From an uncultured Acidobacteriota bacterium (GTDB lineage Bacteria > Acidobacteriota > Blastocatellia > Pyrinomonadales > Pyrinomonadaceae): 5,787 nt of DNA. Every line of letters starts with the position of its first letter. Within the stretch, counting starts at the first letter, position 1. The stretch lies in contig CAMLKY010000159.1 of assembly GCA_946480545.1 (NCBI GenBank), positions 1 through 5,787 on the forward strand, written 5' to 3'. The translations under genes were made by a program, and so were the position numbers. Of this stretch, positions 1-5,781 are shown piece after piece. Below the pieces are notes generated by a model. That model had not been told where the DNA came from, ran no database searches, and saw only the letters and a list, made by a program, of their open reading frames with translations.

Positions 1-13
1 GCGATCTCCGACA

Positions 14-48
14 ACGGCAATCGCAAATCGGCAATCGAAAATCGCAAA
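14..48. repeat. Heptad tandem repeat array upstream of livF
   Basis: Five consecutive 7-bp units are visible: ACGGCAA, TCGCAAA, TCGGCAA, TCGAAAA, TCGCAAA. On the opposite strand the units read as variants of GATTTGC, GATTGCC and GATTTTC, so they resemble the GATTTTG heptads found after the transporter and after nadK. The array ends 7 nt before the livF start codon and so occupies the position where a Shine-Dalgarno sequence would be expected; none is visible. All three forward frames are open through the array. An upstream gene (not in the window) could therefore end inside it, for example at the TGA at 60-62 or the TAA at 82-84. The periodicity is seen directly; its function is unknown. Confidence 0.8.
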
Positions 49-55
49 TGTTTCA

Positions 56-760
56 ATGCTGACATTAGAAGACATATCGGTTAATTACGGTGCCATCGAG
101 GCGTTGACGGGCATCAACCTCCGTGTTGAGCAGGGTGAGGTCGTGACGCTTATTGGTGCGAACGGTGCCGGTAAGACCACCACCCTTCGGACGATCACGG
201 GCCTCCTCGAACCGAAACAGGGCCGGGTTATGTACGAGGGCAAGGAGATCAGCGGGCAGCCAACGCACAAGCTTGTGTCGATGGGAATCGCGATGTCACC
301 CGAGGGCCGGGGAGTCTTTGCGAACCTGAGTGTTCGCGAGAACCTCGAGATGGGCGCGTATATCCGAAAGGACAAGGACGGCATTGTTAAGGATATGGAA
401 CGCGGGTTCACATTGTTCCCGCGGCTCAAGGAACGCGAGCAGCAAAAGGCCGGCACGCTCTCGGGTGGCGAACAACAGATGCTCGCGATGGCGCGGGCTC
501 TTATGTCGCGACCTCGCCTGCTCTTGCTCGACGAGCCTTCACTCGGTCTTGCACCGCTTGTCGTTCATACGATCTTCGAGGCCATCGAGCAGATCCGCAA
601 CGAAGGCGCGACGATACTGCTTGTCGAACAGAATGCCAACGCCGCACTCCACCACTCGGACCGCGCATATGTTCTAGAGACCGGCCGTATCGTAATGGAA
701 GGCGATTCGAAGCAGCTTGCACAGGATCCAAGAGTCAAGGAAGCGTACCTCGGCGAGTAG
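56..760 (+). CDS. livF: LivF-type branched-chain amino acid ABC transporter ATP-binding protein
   Basis: This is a cytoplasmic ATPase subunit that powers import of branched-chain amino acids or related amides, normally pairing with LivG on the LivH/LivM permeases fed by a periplasmic binding protein. The 234-residue length is typical. Visible motifs are Walker A GANGAGKT (34-41), the LivF-style region SPEGRGVFANLSVREN in place of a Q-loop glutamine (81-96), signature LSGGEQQ (135-141), Walker B LLLLDEP (155-161), D-loop SLGLAP (162-167) and LLVEQN (188-193), where this family has Q instead of the switch histidine. The C-terminus AYLGE is the usual family end. ATG at 56 is the only in-frame start in the window and gives the expected N-terminus; no Shine-Dalgarno sequence is visible because a heptad array ends 7 nt upstream. 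An out-of-frame five-codon ORF (ATG 48 to TGA 62) overlaps the start. The partner genes are not in the window, so the exact substrate is inferred from the family; urea- or amide-type relatives are possible. Confidence 0.93.
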   Translation: MLTLEDISVNYGAIEALTGINLRVEQGEVVTLIGANGAGKTTTLRTITGLLEPKQGRVMYEGKEISGQPTHKLVSMGIAMSPEGRGVFANLSVRENLEMGAYIRKDKDGIVKDMERGFTLFPRLKEREQQKAGTLSGGEQQMLAMARALMSRPRLLLLDEPSLGLAPLVVHTIFEAIEQIRNEGATILLVEQNANAALHHSDRAYVLETGRIVMEGDSKQLAQDPRVKEAYLGE

Positions 761-784
761 AAGATCACGAACTGAAATGAAATT

Positions 785-819
785 AGCGGAAAGGCGGGCT
801 CGTCTTCTCCGCTTTTTTT
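785..819 (+). terminator. Intrinsic terminator after livF
   Basis: AGCGGAAAG (785-793) pairs with CTTCTCCGCT (804-813) with one bulged C at 807 and a 10-nt loop. It is followed by an uninterrupted run of seven T residues (813-819). It lies 24 nt after the livF stop codon and 15 nt before the next start codon, so it should end the livF transcript while leaving almost no room for a separate promoter for the following gene. Confidence 0.8.
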
Positions 820-834
820 GGACCAGTATTTACG

Positions 835-2244
835 ATGAGCGGTTCTAACCTGAGAAAATGGGCGATCACCATCGGGGTCGGTCTCTTCATAGCGGTGCTG
901 CCACCGCCCGCTGATGTGACCCGCGAATCGTGGACGCTGCTTGCGATCTTTGTCGCGACCATCGTCGGCTCGATAGTCCAACCGCTGCCGGGAAGCGCGA
1001 TGGTTTTGCTCGGCGTCATAGCGACGACTGCGTTCGGCGCGTAGAAGATCGAAAAGGCTCTCAGCGGTTATGCAGACCGGTTTGTCTGGCTGGTGCTCGC
1101 GGCATTCTTTATCTCGCGGGCGATGATCAAGACCGGTCTTGGCCATCGGATCGCGCTTCTGTTTGTCAGGATGATCGGGCGAAAGAGTCTCGGTCTCGGA
1201 TACTCGCTTGTCTTCACCGACTTCATTCTCGCGTCATTTGTTCCGTCGACCGGCGCGCGGTCGGGCGGGATAATCCTGCCAATTGCGCGAAGCGTTTCTG
1301 AGACTTACGATTCGCGGCCTGACGACGGCACCGAAGCCAGACTCGGAACGTTCCTCATGACCTTGCTCTACCAGTGCGAGGTCGTTCTCTGTGCGACCTT
1401 CCTGACCGGCCAGGCGTCGAACCTCATCATCAGAAATTTTGCTGCATCGCACGCGAATATCGATCTCAATTATTCGATCTGGTTTCTATCTGCTATCGTG
1501 CCATCGCTGGTTTCGCTGATCGTGATACCAACGTTCATCTACAAGTTCTTTCCGCCCGAGATAAAAGAGACACCCAATGCAGTCGAGTTCGCGCGCAGCG
1601 AGTTGAGTGAAATGGGGCCGTTGAAGCGGTCCGAGAAGATCCTGCTCGGCGTCTTCATCGTCGTGGTCGCACTGTGGATCTCGACGCCGTGGCATCAGAT
1701 CGATGCAACCGTCATCGCACTCAGCGGGATCGGTCTGCTCCTGCTTACAGAAGTTCTAACGTGGCGAGACATCACAGATGAGACGCATGCGTGGGAAGTT
1801 TTCATATGGTACGGCGGGCTGGTAATGATGGCTGCTGCGCTGGGCGAGACAAATCTCACAAAGCTGTTCGCCGAGTCGATCGCCGGCACGATGAACGGCT
1901 GGTCATGGCCGCTTGCGCTCGCGGTGCTGGCACTCGTTTATTTTTATGCTCACTATGGTTTCGCGAGCATCACCGCTCACGTGACTGCGATGTTCATTCC
2001 ATTTCTTGCCGTCACGATCGCCGTCGGAGCACCCGTCGGACTAACGGTCCTGATACTGACCTACTTCGCCAACCTGAGTGCAGGTCTCACGCACTACGGT
2101 ACAACACCGGCACCTGTCTACTTCGGGACAGGCTACGTAACTCAAAAGCGATGGTGGACCGTAGGGCTGATCGCGTCGATGCTGAATATCTTAATCTGGT
2201 CCGTGGTCGGCCTCGCGTGGTGGAAAGTTCTGGGATGGTGGTAG
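835..2244 (+). pseudogene. SLC13/DASS (CitT/YflS-like) di-/tricarboxylate transporter interrupted by an in-frame amber codon
   Basis: Read through, this is 469 codons plus a terminal TAG, the usual length for DASS transporters, which are inner-membrane carriers of malate, succinate, citrate or 2-oxoglutarate. One TAG at 1042-1044 (codon 70) splits it into a 69-residue N-terminal piece and the rest in the same frame, with no frameshift. Sequence after the stop is immediately family-like (KIEKALSGYADRFVWLV, codons 71-87). Other DASS hallmarks are PSTGARSGGI (137-146, position of the first SNT-type substrate/Na+ motif), AHYGFASITAHVTAM (372-386) and NLSAGLTHYGTTPAPVYFG (413-431, second motif region), within many hydrophobic segments. 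ATG 835 is the only start after the in-frame TAG at 784-786, and the Shine-Dalgarno sequence is weak. Internal GTG 1093 could restart translation, but the product would lack the first membrane segments. The intact remainder suggests a recent nonsense mutation or a sequencing error; readthrough cannot be excluded. Exact substrate cannot be assigned. Confidence 0.85.
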
Positions 2245-2248
2245 GCGC

Positions 2249-2275
2249 GATTTTGGATTTTGGATTGGAATCCAA
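2249..2275. repeat. GATTTTG heptad patch with short palindrome
   Basis: Two and a half GATTTTG heptads (2249-2266) begin four bases after the transporter stop codon. Their end forms a perfect 7-bp inverted repeat: TTGGATT (2260-2266), two-base loop GG, AATCCAA (2269-2275). The same heptad in the same arrangement, left arm GGATTTT and right arm AAAATCC, occurs in a much longer version after nadK at 5688-5779. This looks like a short or decayed member of the same repeat family. Confidence 0.75.
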
Positions 2276-2286
2276 GTATGCGGAGG

Positions 2287-2358
2287 CAGCAGTCAGTACC
2301 CGGAGCGTTTGATCAGCGCTACGGTCCCGGTCGCTAACGCTCGCGGTACTGACTGCTG
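2287..2358. repeat. REP-like 72-bp palindromic element
   Basis: A perfect 14-bp outer arm, CAGCAGTCAGTACC (2287-2300), pairs with GGTACTGACTGCTG (2345-2358). After a 2-bp mismatch the stem continues for 7 bp, GAGCGTT (2303-2309) with AACGCTC (2336-2342), and AGCG (2315-2318) can pair with CGCT (2332-2335). The element lies between two converging genes and has no T-tract, so it is not a classical terminator, although a hairpin this long could protect 3' ends or stall polymerase. Its size and shape resemble REP/BIME elements mobilised by RAYT-type transposases; that origin is an inference and no such gene is in the window. Confidence 0.75.
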
Positions 2359-2381
2359 TCGCCCACGCTCAACACCTGAAT

Positions 2382-2408
2382 AAAAAAGCGGAGAGCACAG
2401 CCCTCCGC
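2382..2408 (-). terminator. Intrinsic terminator of the SurA/PpiD-like gene
   Basis: Read on the minus strand, GCGGAG (2408-2403) pairs with CTCCGC (2393-2388) around a 9-nt loop, followed directly by six T residues (2387-2382). It lies about 50 nt beyond the stop codon of the minus-strand folding-factor gene, and the gap is filled by a heptad array. There is no T-tract on the plus side, so it serves only the minus strand. Confidence 0.75.
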
Positions 2409-2462
2409 CTTCTGCCTACTGCCTTCTGCCTACTGCCTACTGCCTACTGGCTACTGGCTTCT
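2407..2462. repeat. AGTAGGC heptad tandem array (8 units) in a 3' untranslated region
   Basis: Eight contiguous 7-bp units, given on the minus strand from 2462 downward: AGAAGCC, AGTAGCC, three AGTAGGC, AGAAGGC, AGTAGGC, AGAAGGC. Variation is confined to unit position 3 (T/A) and position 6 (G/C). The first unit begins with the last two bases of the TAG stop codon (2463-2461) of the folding-factor gene, and the last unit overlaps the terminator stem by two bases. The array therefore fills exactly the gap between stop codon and terminator. Confidence 0.88.
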
Positions 2463-4440
2463 ACTGTCCCAGGTTCCCAAAATCGAGCGCCGGCTCATCG
2501 AGTTTGGCCATCGCGTCTTTGTAGATCTTGATGTCGCCGTTTTTCTCGAGCGTGAGCCGTGTCGATGCGAGGTAATCTTGAAATACCTGGCCGCGTTTTT
2601 CGGCCAGCATCTGCTGCATCAAGCTATCCCGCTGCTTTGCGAATTCATCCATATTCGCATCTTCGCGCTTGGTCACACCGACGATGTAATACGCATCGCC
2701 GATCTTGATGGGCGTCTTCGTGGCTTCGCCTTCTTTCATCGCGTAAATGGCATCTTCGAGTGCCTCGCTTGTAGTCGCGGACGGACCCTCGCCAAGCGGC
2801 GAGCCGAGAATGAAGCTCTTCTGGTCCTTGGCCGTCAGATTTTGCGCAACGGCAGATGACGCAACGGCGGCTGCGGTCGTCGAACCCGACGCGACGGCGT
2901 TAGCGATCTGCTCGATCTTGTTTCGGGCCAGCTCGAGCTTGACGACCTCGACCAGCTCCGCACGCACCTCTTCGAACTCCGCATCACGCGGCTCTTTACG
3001 ATCAACGAGCATCGGGATCGCGAAACCGTTTTGGATCGGAGTCTTGTCGCCGACGTCCTGCGGGTTCTGGAGGTTTGCGATGCCTTCCTCGAATTGAGGC
3101 GACGTTCCTATGTTCTCGATGTTGTCGCCAGGCTTAACGTAAGGCGTTTCGCGGATCATTTCCGCGACGTTCATGTTCGCCTCGCTCGCATACTGCTGAG
3201 CAGTAGCCTGGACATCCTTGTTTTGCTTGAGCGTATCGGACACCTTCTGCGCAAGCTCGGCAGCGACAGCATATGCCCGTCGATTGCGAAGACTGACTTC
3301 CAGCTCCTTCTTTGCATCCTCGAAAGACTTCGGAACCTCACCACCGCGGCGCAAAATAAAGTATCGGCCCTGATAACTGATCGGTTCGGTTATCTCGCCC
3401 GGTTTCATTTTCAGCAGACGCTGATATGGATCATCCGGCTTGTTGGGATTCTCACGTACGGGCCCCGGCAGTTTGCCGCCGACCGCGGCCGTCGCTGCAT
3501 TTTCCGACTGTCCCTTCGCGGCTTCGGCAAAGGATTCCTCGCTAACCGTGTCGCCGCCGGTGCGCAGACGGTCGACCATCTCATTCGCCTTCTCCATGAC
3601 CTGCGTTTCGAACTCCGGTTTTGCGACGCGAAGCACGATCTCCTGGCCGAGCACGCCCGCGATCTTTTTCTCCGGCGGAAGCTTGTCATACTCGGCGCGA
3701 AGGTCGGCCTCCGGGATGGAGAGCTTCTGGCCGATCTTTTCGGTGTTGATAAAGACGTAACGGATCTTTTTCTGCGGCACGCCGATGTAATAGCTTTGCT
3801 TGTTCCGTTCGAAGTAATCTCGAAGCTCGGCCTCGGTCGGCGTGATCGTCTGGCCCAGCGCCGCCGGCGTTATCGCCACGTAGCTAAGGTCGAACTTGGT
3901 GTTCTTTCGCTGGAAATCTTTGAGAAGCTCTTCTTCCGAAACCGTCACGCCGGAGGTGATGAAGGCACGAAGCTTCTCACCGCTGATATCGTCACGCACA
4001 CCCTCTTCAAAAGCCGCGACGGTGCCGGCCTGCTGGATCACATTCTGCTCGTAGACCTTCTGATCGAAGGGCGTTCCGTCCTGTGGCTTGAACTGTTCGC
4101 GGATCCGCGCAGCGACCTCAGCGTCCGAAGCAGTCAGCCCGAGCCGGTCAGCCTCGATGCGGCTGATCCGACTCGCGATCATACCGTCGAGAAGCAGCTT
4201 TGCAGGATAAGGCCGGCCCTGGCTGAACCGGCTGTACATCTCACGCTGTCGATAGAGCTCACCGACGGTGATGTCCTCACCCGAAACGCTCGCGGCCGTT
4301 TCCTCGCTGCGCGAGAGATCGCCGCCGAGATTTCCCGTCGTCGGAGCGTAGAAGAAGATAAGACTCGCCACCATGAGAATGGCAAAAATGAGGAGGACGA
4401 AATTACGCGTCTTTTCCAGACGATTGAAGAACTTTAACAT
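2461..4440 (-). CDS. Membrane-anchored SurA/PpiD-like periplasmic folding factor (parvulin-type PPIase family)
   Basis: This is probably an inner-membrane-anchored periplasmic chaperone for exported and outer-membrane proteins. The 659 residues start with a short cytoplasmic stretch rich in K/R and N, then one membrane segment (about 13-31). A SurA-N/PpiD-type helical region follows (about 50-210, including AKLLLDGMIASRISRIEADRLGL-like residues at 80-102). A parvulin-type domain lies at about 263-366, with SFAEAAKGQSENAATAAVGGKLPG and then MKPGEITEPISYQGRYFIL. The usual active-site histidines are not evident: GQEIVL stands where a HIL-type motif is expected and GRYFIL where GYHII is expected. 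That fits a chaperone with weak or no isomerase activity, as described for the E. coli PpiD parvulin domain. The C-terminal half repeats parvulin-like segments (about 453-503 and 562-612). ATG at 4440 is preceded by AGG with 9-nt spacing (4450-4452). The gene is monocistronic in view, diverging from nadK and ending at the terminator at 2382-2408. Family is confident; exact orthology to ppiD, surA or prsA is not. Confidence 0.88.
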   Translation of the reverse strand: MLKFFNRLEKTRNFVLLIFAILMVASLIFFYAPTTGNLGGDLSRSEETAASVSGEDITVGELYRQREMYSRFSQGRPYPAKLLLDGMIASRISRIEADRLGLTASDAEVAARIREQFKPQDGTPFDQKVYEQNVIQQAGTVAAFEEGVRDDISGEKLRAFITSGVTVSEEELLKDFQRKNTKFDLSYVAITPAALGQTITPTEAELRDYFERNKQSYYIGVPQKKIRYVFINTEKIGQKLSIPEADLRAEYDKLPPEKKIAGVLGQEIVLRVAKPEFETQVMEKANEMVDRLRTGGDTVSEESFAEAAKGQSENAATAAVGGKLPGPVRENPNKPDDPYQRLLKMKPGEITEPISYQGRYFILRRGGEVPKSFEDAKKELEVSLRNRRAYAVAAELAQKVSDTLKQNKDVQATAQQYASEANMNVAEMIRETPYVKPGDNIENIGTSPQFEEGIANLQNPQDVGDKTPIQNGFAIPMLVDRKEPRDAEFEEVRAELVEVVKLELARNKIEQIANAVASGSTTAAAVASSAVAQNLTAKDQKSFILGSPLGEGPSATTSEALEDAIYAMKEGEATKTPIKIGDAYYIVGVTKREDANMDEFAKQRDSLMQQMLAEKRGQVFQDYLASTRLTLEKNGDIKIYKDAMAKLDEPALDFGNLGQ

Positions 4441-4490
4441 CTCTTAATACCTGTAAATTTGAGCTGAAACACCGATTGGGACAAAGTGCG

Positions 4491-4518
4491 ATTCTACAAT
4501 ACGTAGGGTTCGATGCAA
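4491..4518 (-). promoter_or_regulatory. Candidate sigma70-type promoter for the SurA/PpiD-like gene
   Basis: On the minus strand TTGCAT (4518-4513) is followed after 16 nt by TAGAAT (4496-4491), which matches TATAAT at five of six positions. It lies about 50 nt upstream of the start codon, a normal leader length. The -35 match is weak, so this is only a candidate. Confidence 0.3.
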
Positions 4519-4541
4519 AAACTTAGGGTGAAGGTTCTTCA

Positions 4542-4608
4542 CTTTGCGAGCTTGACGAGTTTTGCGTGCAAGGATCGATCTCACGCAAAGCTCGCCGAGT
4601 TCGCAAGG
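4542..4608. repeat. Palindrome with arms of three 9-bp units (CTTTGCGAG type)
   Basis: The left arm, 4542-4568, is three nonamers: CTTTGCGAG, CTTGACGAG, TTTTGCGTG. The right arm, 4582-4608, is the reverse complement of three related nonamers: CCTTGCGAA, CTCGGCGAG, CTTTGCGTG. The core arms 4545-4568 and 4582-4605 match at 20 of 24 positions, all differences are transitions, and most would be G-U pairs in RNA. The 13-nt loop contains the palindrome GATCGATC. It lies in the spacer between two divergent genes. Function is unknown. Confidence 0.72.
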
Positions 4609-4636
4609 GTATGCGGGAGTGATAGGTGCGCATTCT

Positions 4637-4722
4637 TTCCGTGTATTCGGTGTTTTCCGTGGTTGCCTTAGTTGTGCGCCTTCGGAGGAGAGATAACCAC
4701 AGAAAACACCGAACAGACGGAA
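4637..4722. repeat. Palindrome with arms of three 9-bp units (TTCCGTGTT type)
   Basis: The left arm has nonamers TTCCGTGTA (4637-4645), TTCGGTGTT (4646-4654) and TTCCGTGGT (4655-4663). The right arm, read on the minus strand from 4722, has TTCCGTCTG, TTCGGTGTT and TTCTGTGGT. The arms 4646-4664 and 4695-4713 match at 18 of 19 positions; the extended 28-bp arms differ at three. The loop is 30 nt. This is the second nonamer-built palindrome of the same spacer, 28 bp after the first but with a different unit sequence. Translated, it gives TENTEYTE-like peptides, a pattern typical of spurious hypothetical proteins. Confidence 0.75.
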
Positions 4723-4808
4723 TTGATGGAACGCCACCAGCCTTTTGACTACGACCTGCAAGAGAAGCAGGTTGCCTTAATAGACCTATTTGGTTAATCA
4801 TACGTCAG

Positions 4809-5684
4809 ATGCCGGAGCGGGAAATAAAATCGGTCGGTGTGATCGTAAAGCCCAATAATGACGAGGCTTGGCGGACCGCGTGCGAGCTGTCGGACTGGCT
4901 CGAGAAGCGAGGGATCACGGTAGTCGGAAAGCGAAGGATCCAGGACCAGAGCGCGGAATCGTGCGACATCGATGTCGTCCCCGACGATGAGTTCGGGTCA
5001 CGATCGGACCTGATAGTCGTACTCGGCGGAGACGGGACCATGATCTCGACCGCGAGGTTGGTTGGCGACGCAGATGTGCTGGTGCTAGGCGTGAACTACG
5101 GGAGTCTTGGCTATCTCACCGATTTCCGGATCGAGGAGATGTTTCCCACGCTCGAGGCGATCTTCGCCGGCGAGTATGAGATCGACCCGCGCGTTGTGCT
5201 CTCGGCAGAGCACTGCCGCGGCGATGAAGTTCTCGCAACGGGACGGGTACTGAACGACGTCGTCATTAACAAAGCCGCTCTGGCGCGGATCATCGAGATC
5301 GAGGTCAGCCTCAACGGCCTTTTCGTAAACTCGTTTCGGGCCGACGGCTTGATCGTCTCGACGCCGACGGGCTCGACCGCATACAACCTCTCTGCCGGCG
5401 GGCCGATAATCTACCCGTCGATGAACGCAGTGGTGCTGACGCCGATCTGTCCGTTCACGTTGACGAACCGGCCGATAGTTGTGCCTGATAACGCGATGAT
5501 CGAGCTTAAGCTGCAGAAGGAAACCGAAGGGGTCGTGCTCACGCTCGATGGCCAGATCGGGTACACGATGGACGCCGACGATCGCGTCCGCATCCGGAAA
5601 AGTCGCACCACATTCAATCTGGTCCAGCCCGCAAACCGCAACTATTTCGATGTGCTGAGGAACAAGTTGAAGTGGGGTCGGTGA
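4809..5684 (+). CDS. nadK: NAD kinase
   Basis: This cytoplasmic enzyme phosphorylates NAD+ at the adenosine ribose 2'-hydroxyl using ATP or polyphosphate, giving NADP+; it is the usual bacterial source of NADP. The 291-residue length is normal. Family motifs are in order: GGDGT (73-77, phosphate binding, with the catalytic Asp), GVNYGSLGYLTDF (94-106), NDVVINK (149-155), FRADGLIVSTPTGSTAYNLSAGGPI (176-200, NAD-binding and subunit interface), TPICPFTLTNRPIV (211-224, where many homologues have His instead of the Phe) and LDGQ (246-249). ATG 4809 gives the expected N-terminus; no earlier in-frame start is near and no clear Shine-Dalgarno sequence precedes it. It diverges from the folding-factor gene across a 368-bp repeat-rich spacer and is followed after three bases by a long inverted heptad repeat. 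No frame disruption is seen. Confidence 0.96.
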   Translation: MPEREIKSVGVIVKPNNDEAWRTACELSDWLEKRGITVVGKRRIQDQSAESCDIDVVPDDEFGSRSDLIVVLGGDGTMISTARLVGDADVLVLGVNYGSLGYLTDFRIEEMFPTLEAIFAGEYEIDPRVVLSAEHCRGDEVLATGRVLNDVVINKAALARIIEIEVSLNGLFVNSFRADGLIVSTPTGSTAYNLSAGGPIIYPSMNAVVLTPICPFTLTNRPIVVPDNAMIELKLQKETEGVVLTLDGQIGYTMDADDRVRIRKSRTTFNLVQPANRNYFDVLRNKLKWGR

Positions 5685-5687
5685 TGT

Positions 5688-5779
5688 GGATTTTGGATTT
5701 TGGATTTTGGATTTTGGATTGAACGGACGGTGTGACGTACCTTCTTGAATCCAAAATCCAAAATCCAAAATCTAAAATC
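5688..5779. repeat. Long inverted repeat built of GGATTTT heptads after nadK
   Basis: The left arm holds four full GGATTTT units and a partial one (5688-5720). The right arm holds the complementary series AATCC, AAAATCC, AAAATCC, AAAATCT, AAAATC (5748-5779). Bases 5689-5720 pair with 5748-5779 for 32 bp, with a single G-T mismatch at 5695/5773 that would be a G-U pair in RNA. The loop is 27 nt. It starts three bases after the nadK stop codon. A transcript would fold into a very stable, AU-rich hairpin that could act as a 3' end stabiliser or, lacking a following T-tract, as an inter-gene processing structure. Confidence 0.85.
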
Positions 5780-5781
5780 AC

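Noticed and set aside
1042..1044. Amber codon reassignment (for example pyrrolysine or another TAG sense code)
   Set aside because: Three other TAG codons in the window act as natural stops at family-typical C-termini, and the protein family has no known special residue here; local mutation or error is simpler.
565..1146. Minus-strand open frame of 193 codons across the livF-transporter junction
   Set aside because: It crosses a terminator and overlaps two recognisable plus-strand frames; composition is low in hydrophobic structure and no family is recognisable.
2407..2462. CRISPR-like array
   Set aside because: Units are 7 bp, directly adjacent, with no spacers and no cas genes nearby.
3031..4437. 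Long open frame of about 468 codons on the plus strand opposite the folding-factor gene
   Set aside because: It starts with TTG, has no recognisable domain, is rich in R/L/D as expected for a complement-strand shadow, and lies wholly inside a confidently identified gene.
4495..4500. TACAAT as a plus-strand -10 box in the divergent spacer
   Set aside because: No acceptable -35 hexamer at 16-18 nt upstream, and it lies about 300 nt from the nadK start.
4772..4799. Possible plus-strand promoter for nadK, TTGCCT with 16-nt spacing to TTAATC
   Set aside because: The -10 match is poor and the start site would fall almost on the start codon; too weak to annotate.
4444..4801. Two overlapping minus-strand open frames (4444-4761 and 4523-4801) in the divergent spacer
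   Set aside because: Their sequences are translations of the nonamer palindromes (for example TTENTEYTE), with no domain and no ribosome binding site; they look like repeat-derived false ORFs.
5085..5768. Minus-strand open frame of 227 codons opposite nadK
   Set aside because: Its N-terminus is the translated heptad repeat (NPKSKIQNPKS) and the remainder is antisense to the well-supported NAD kinase.
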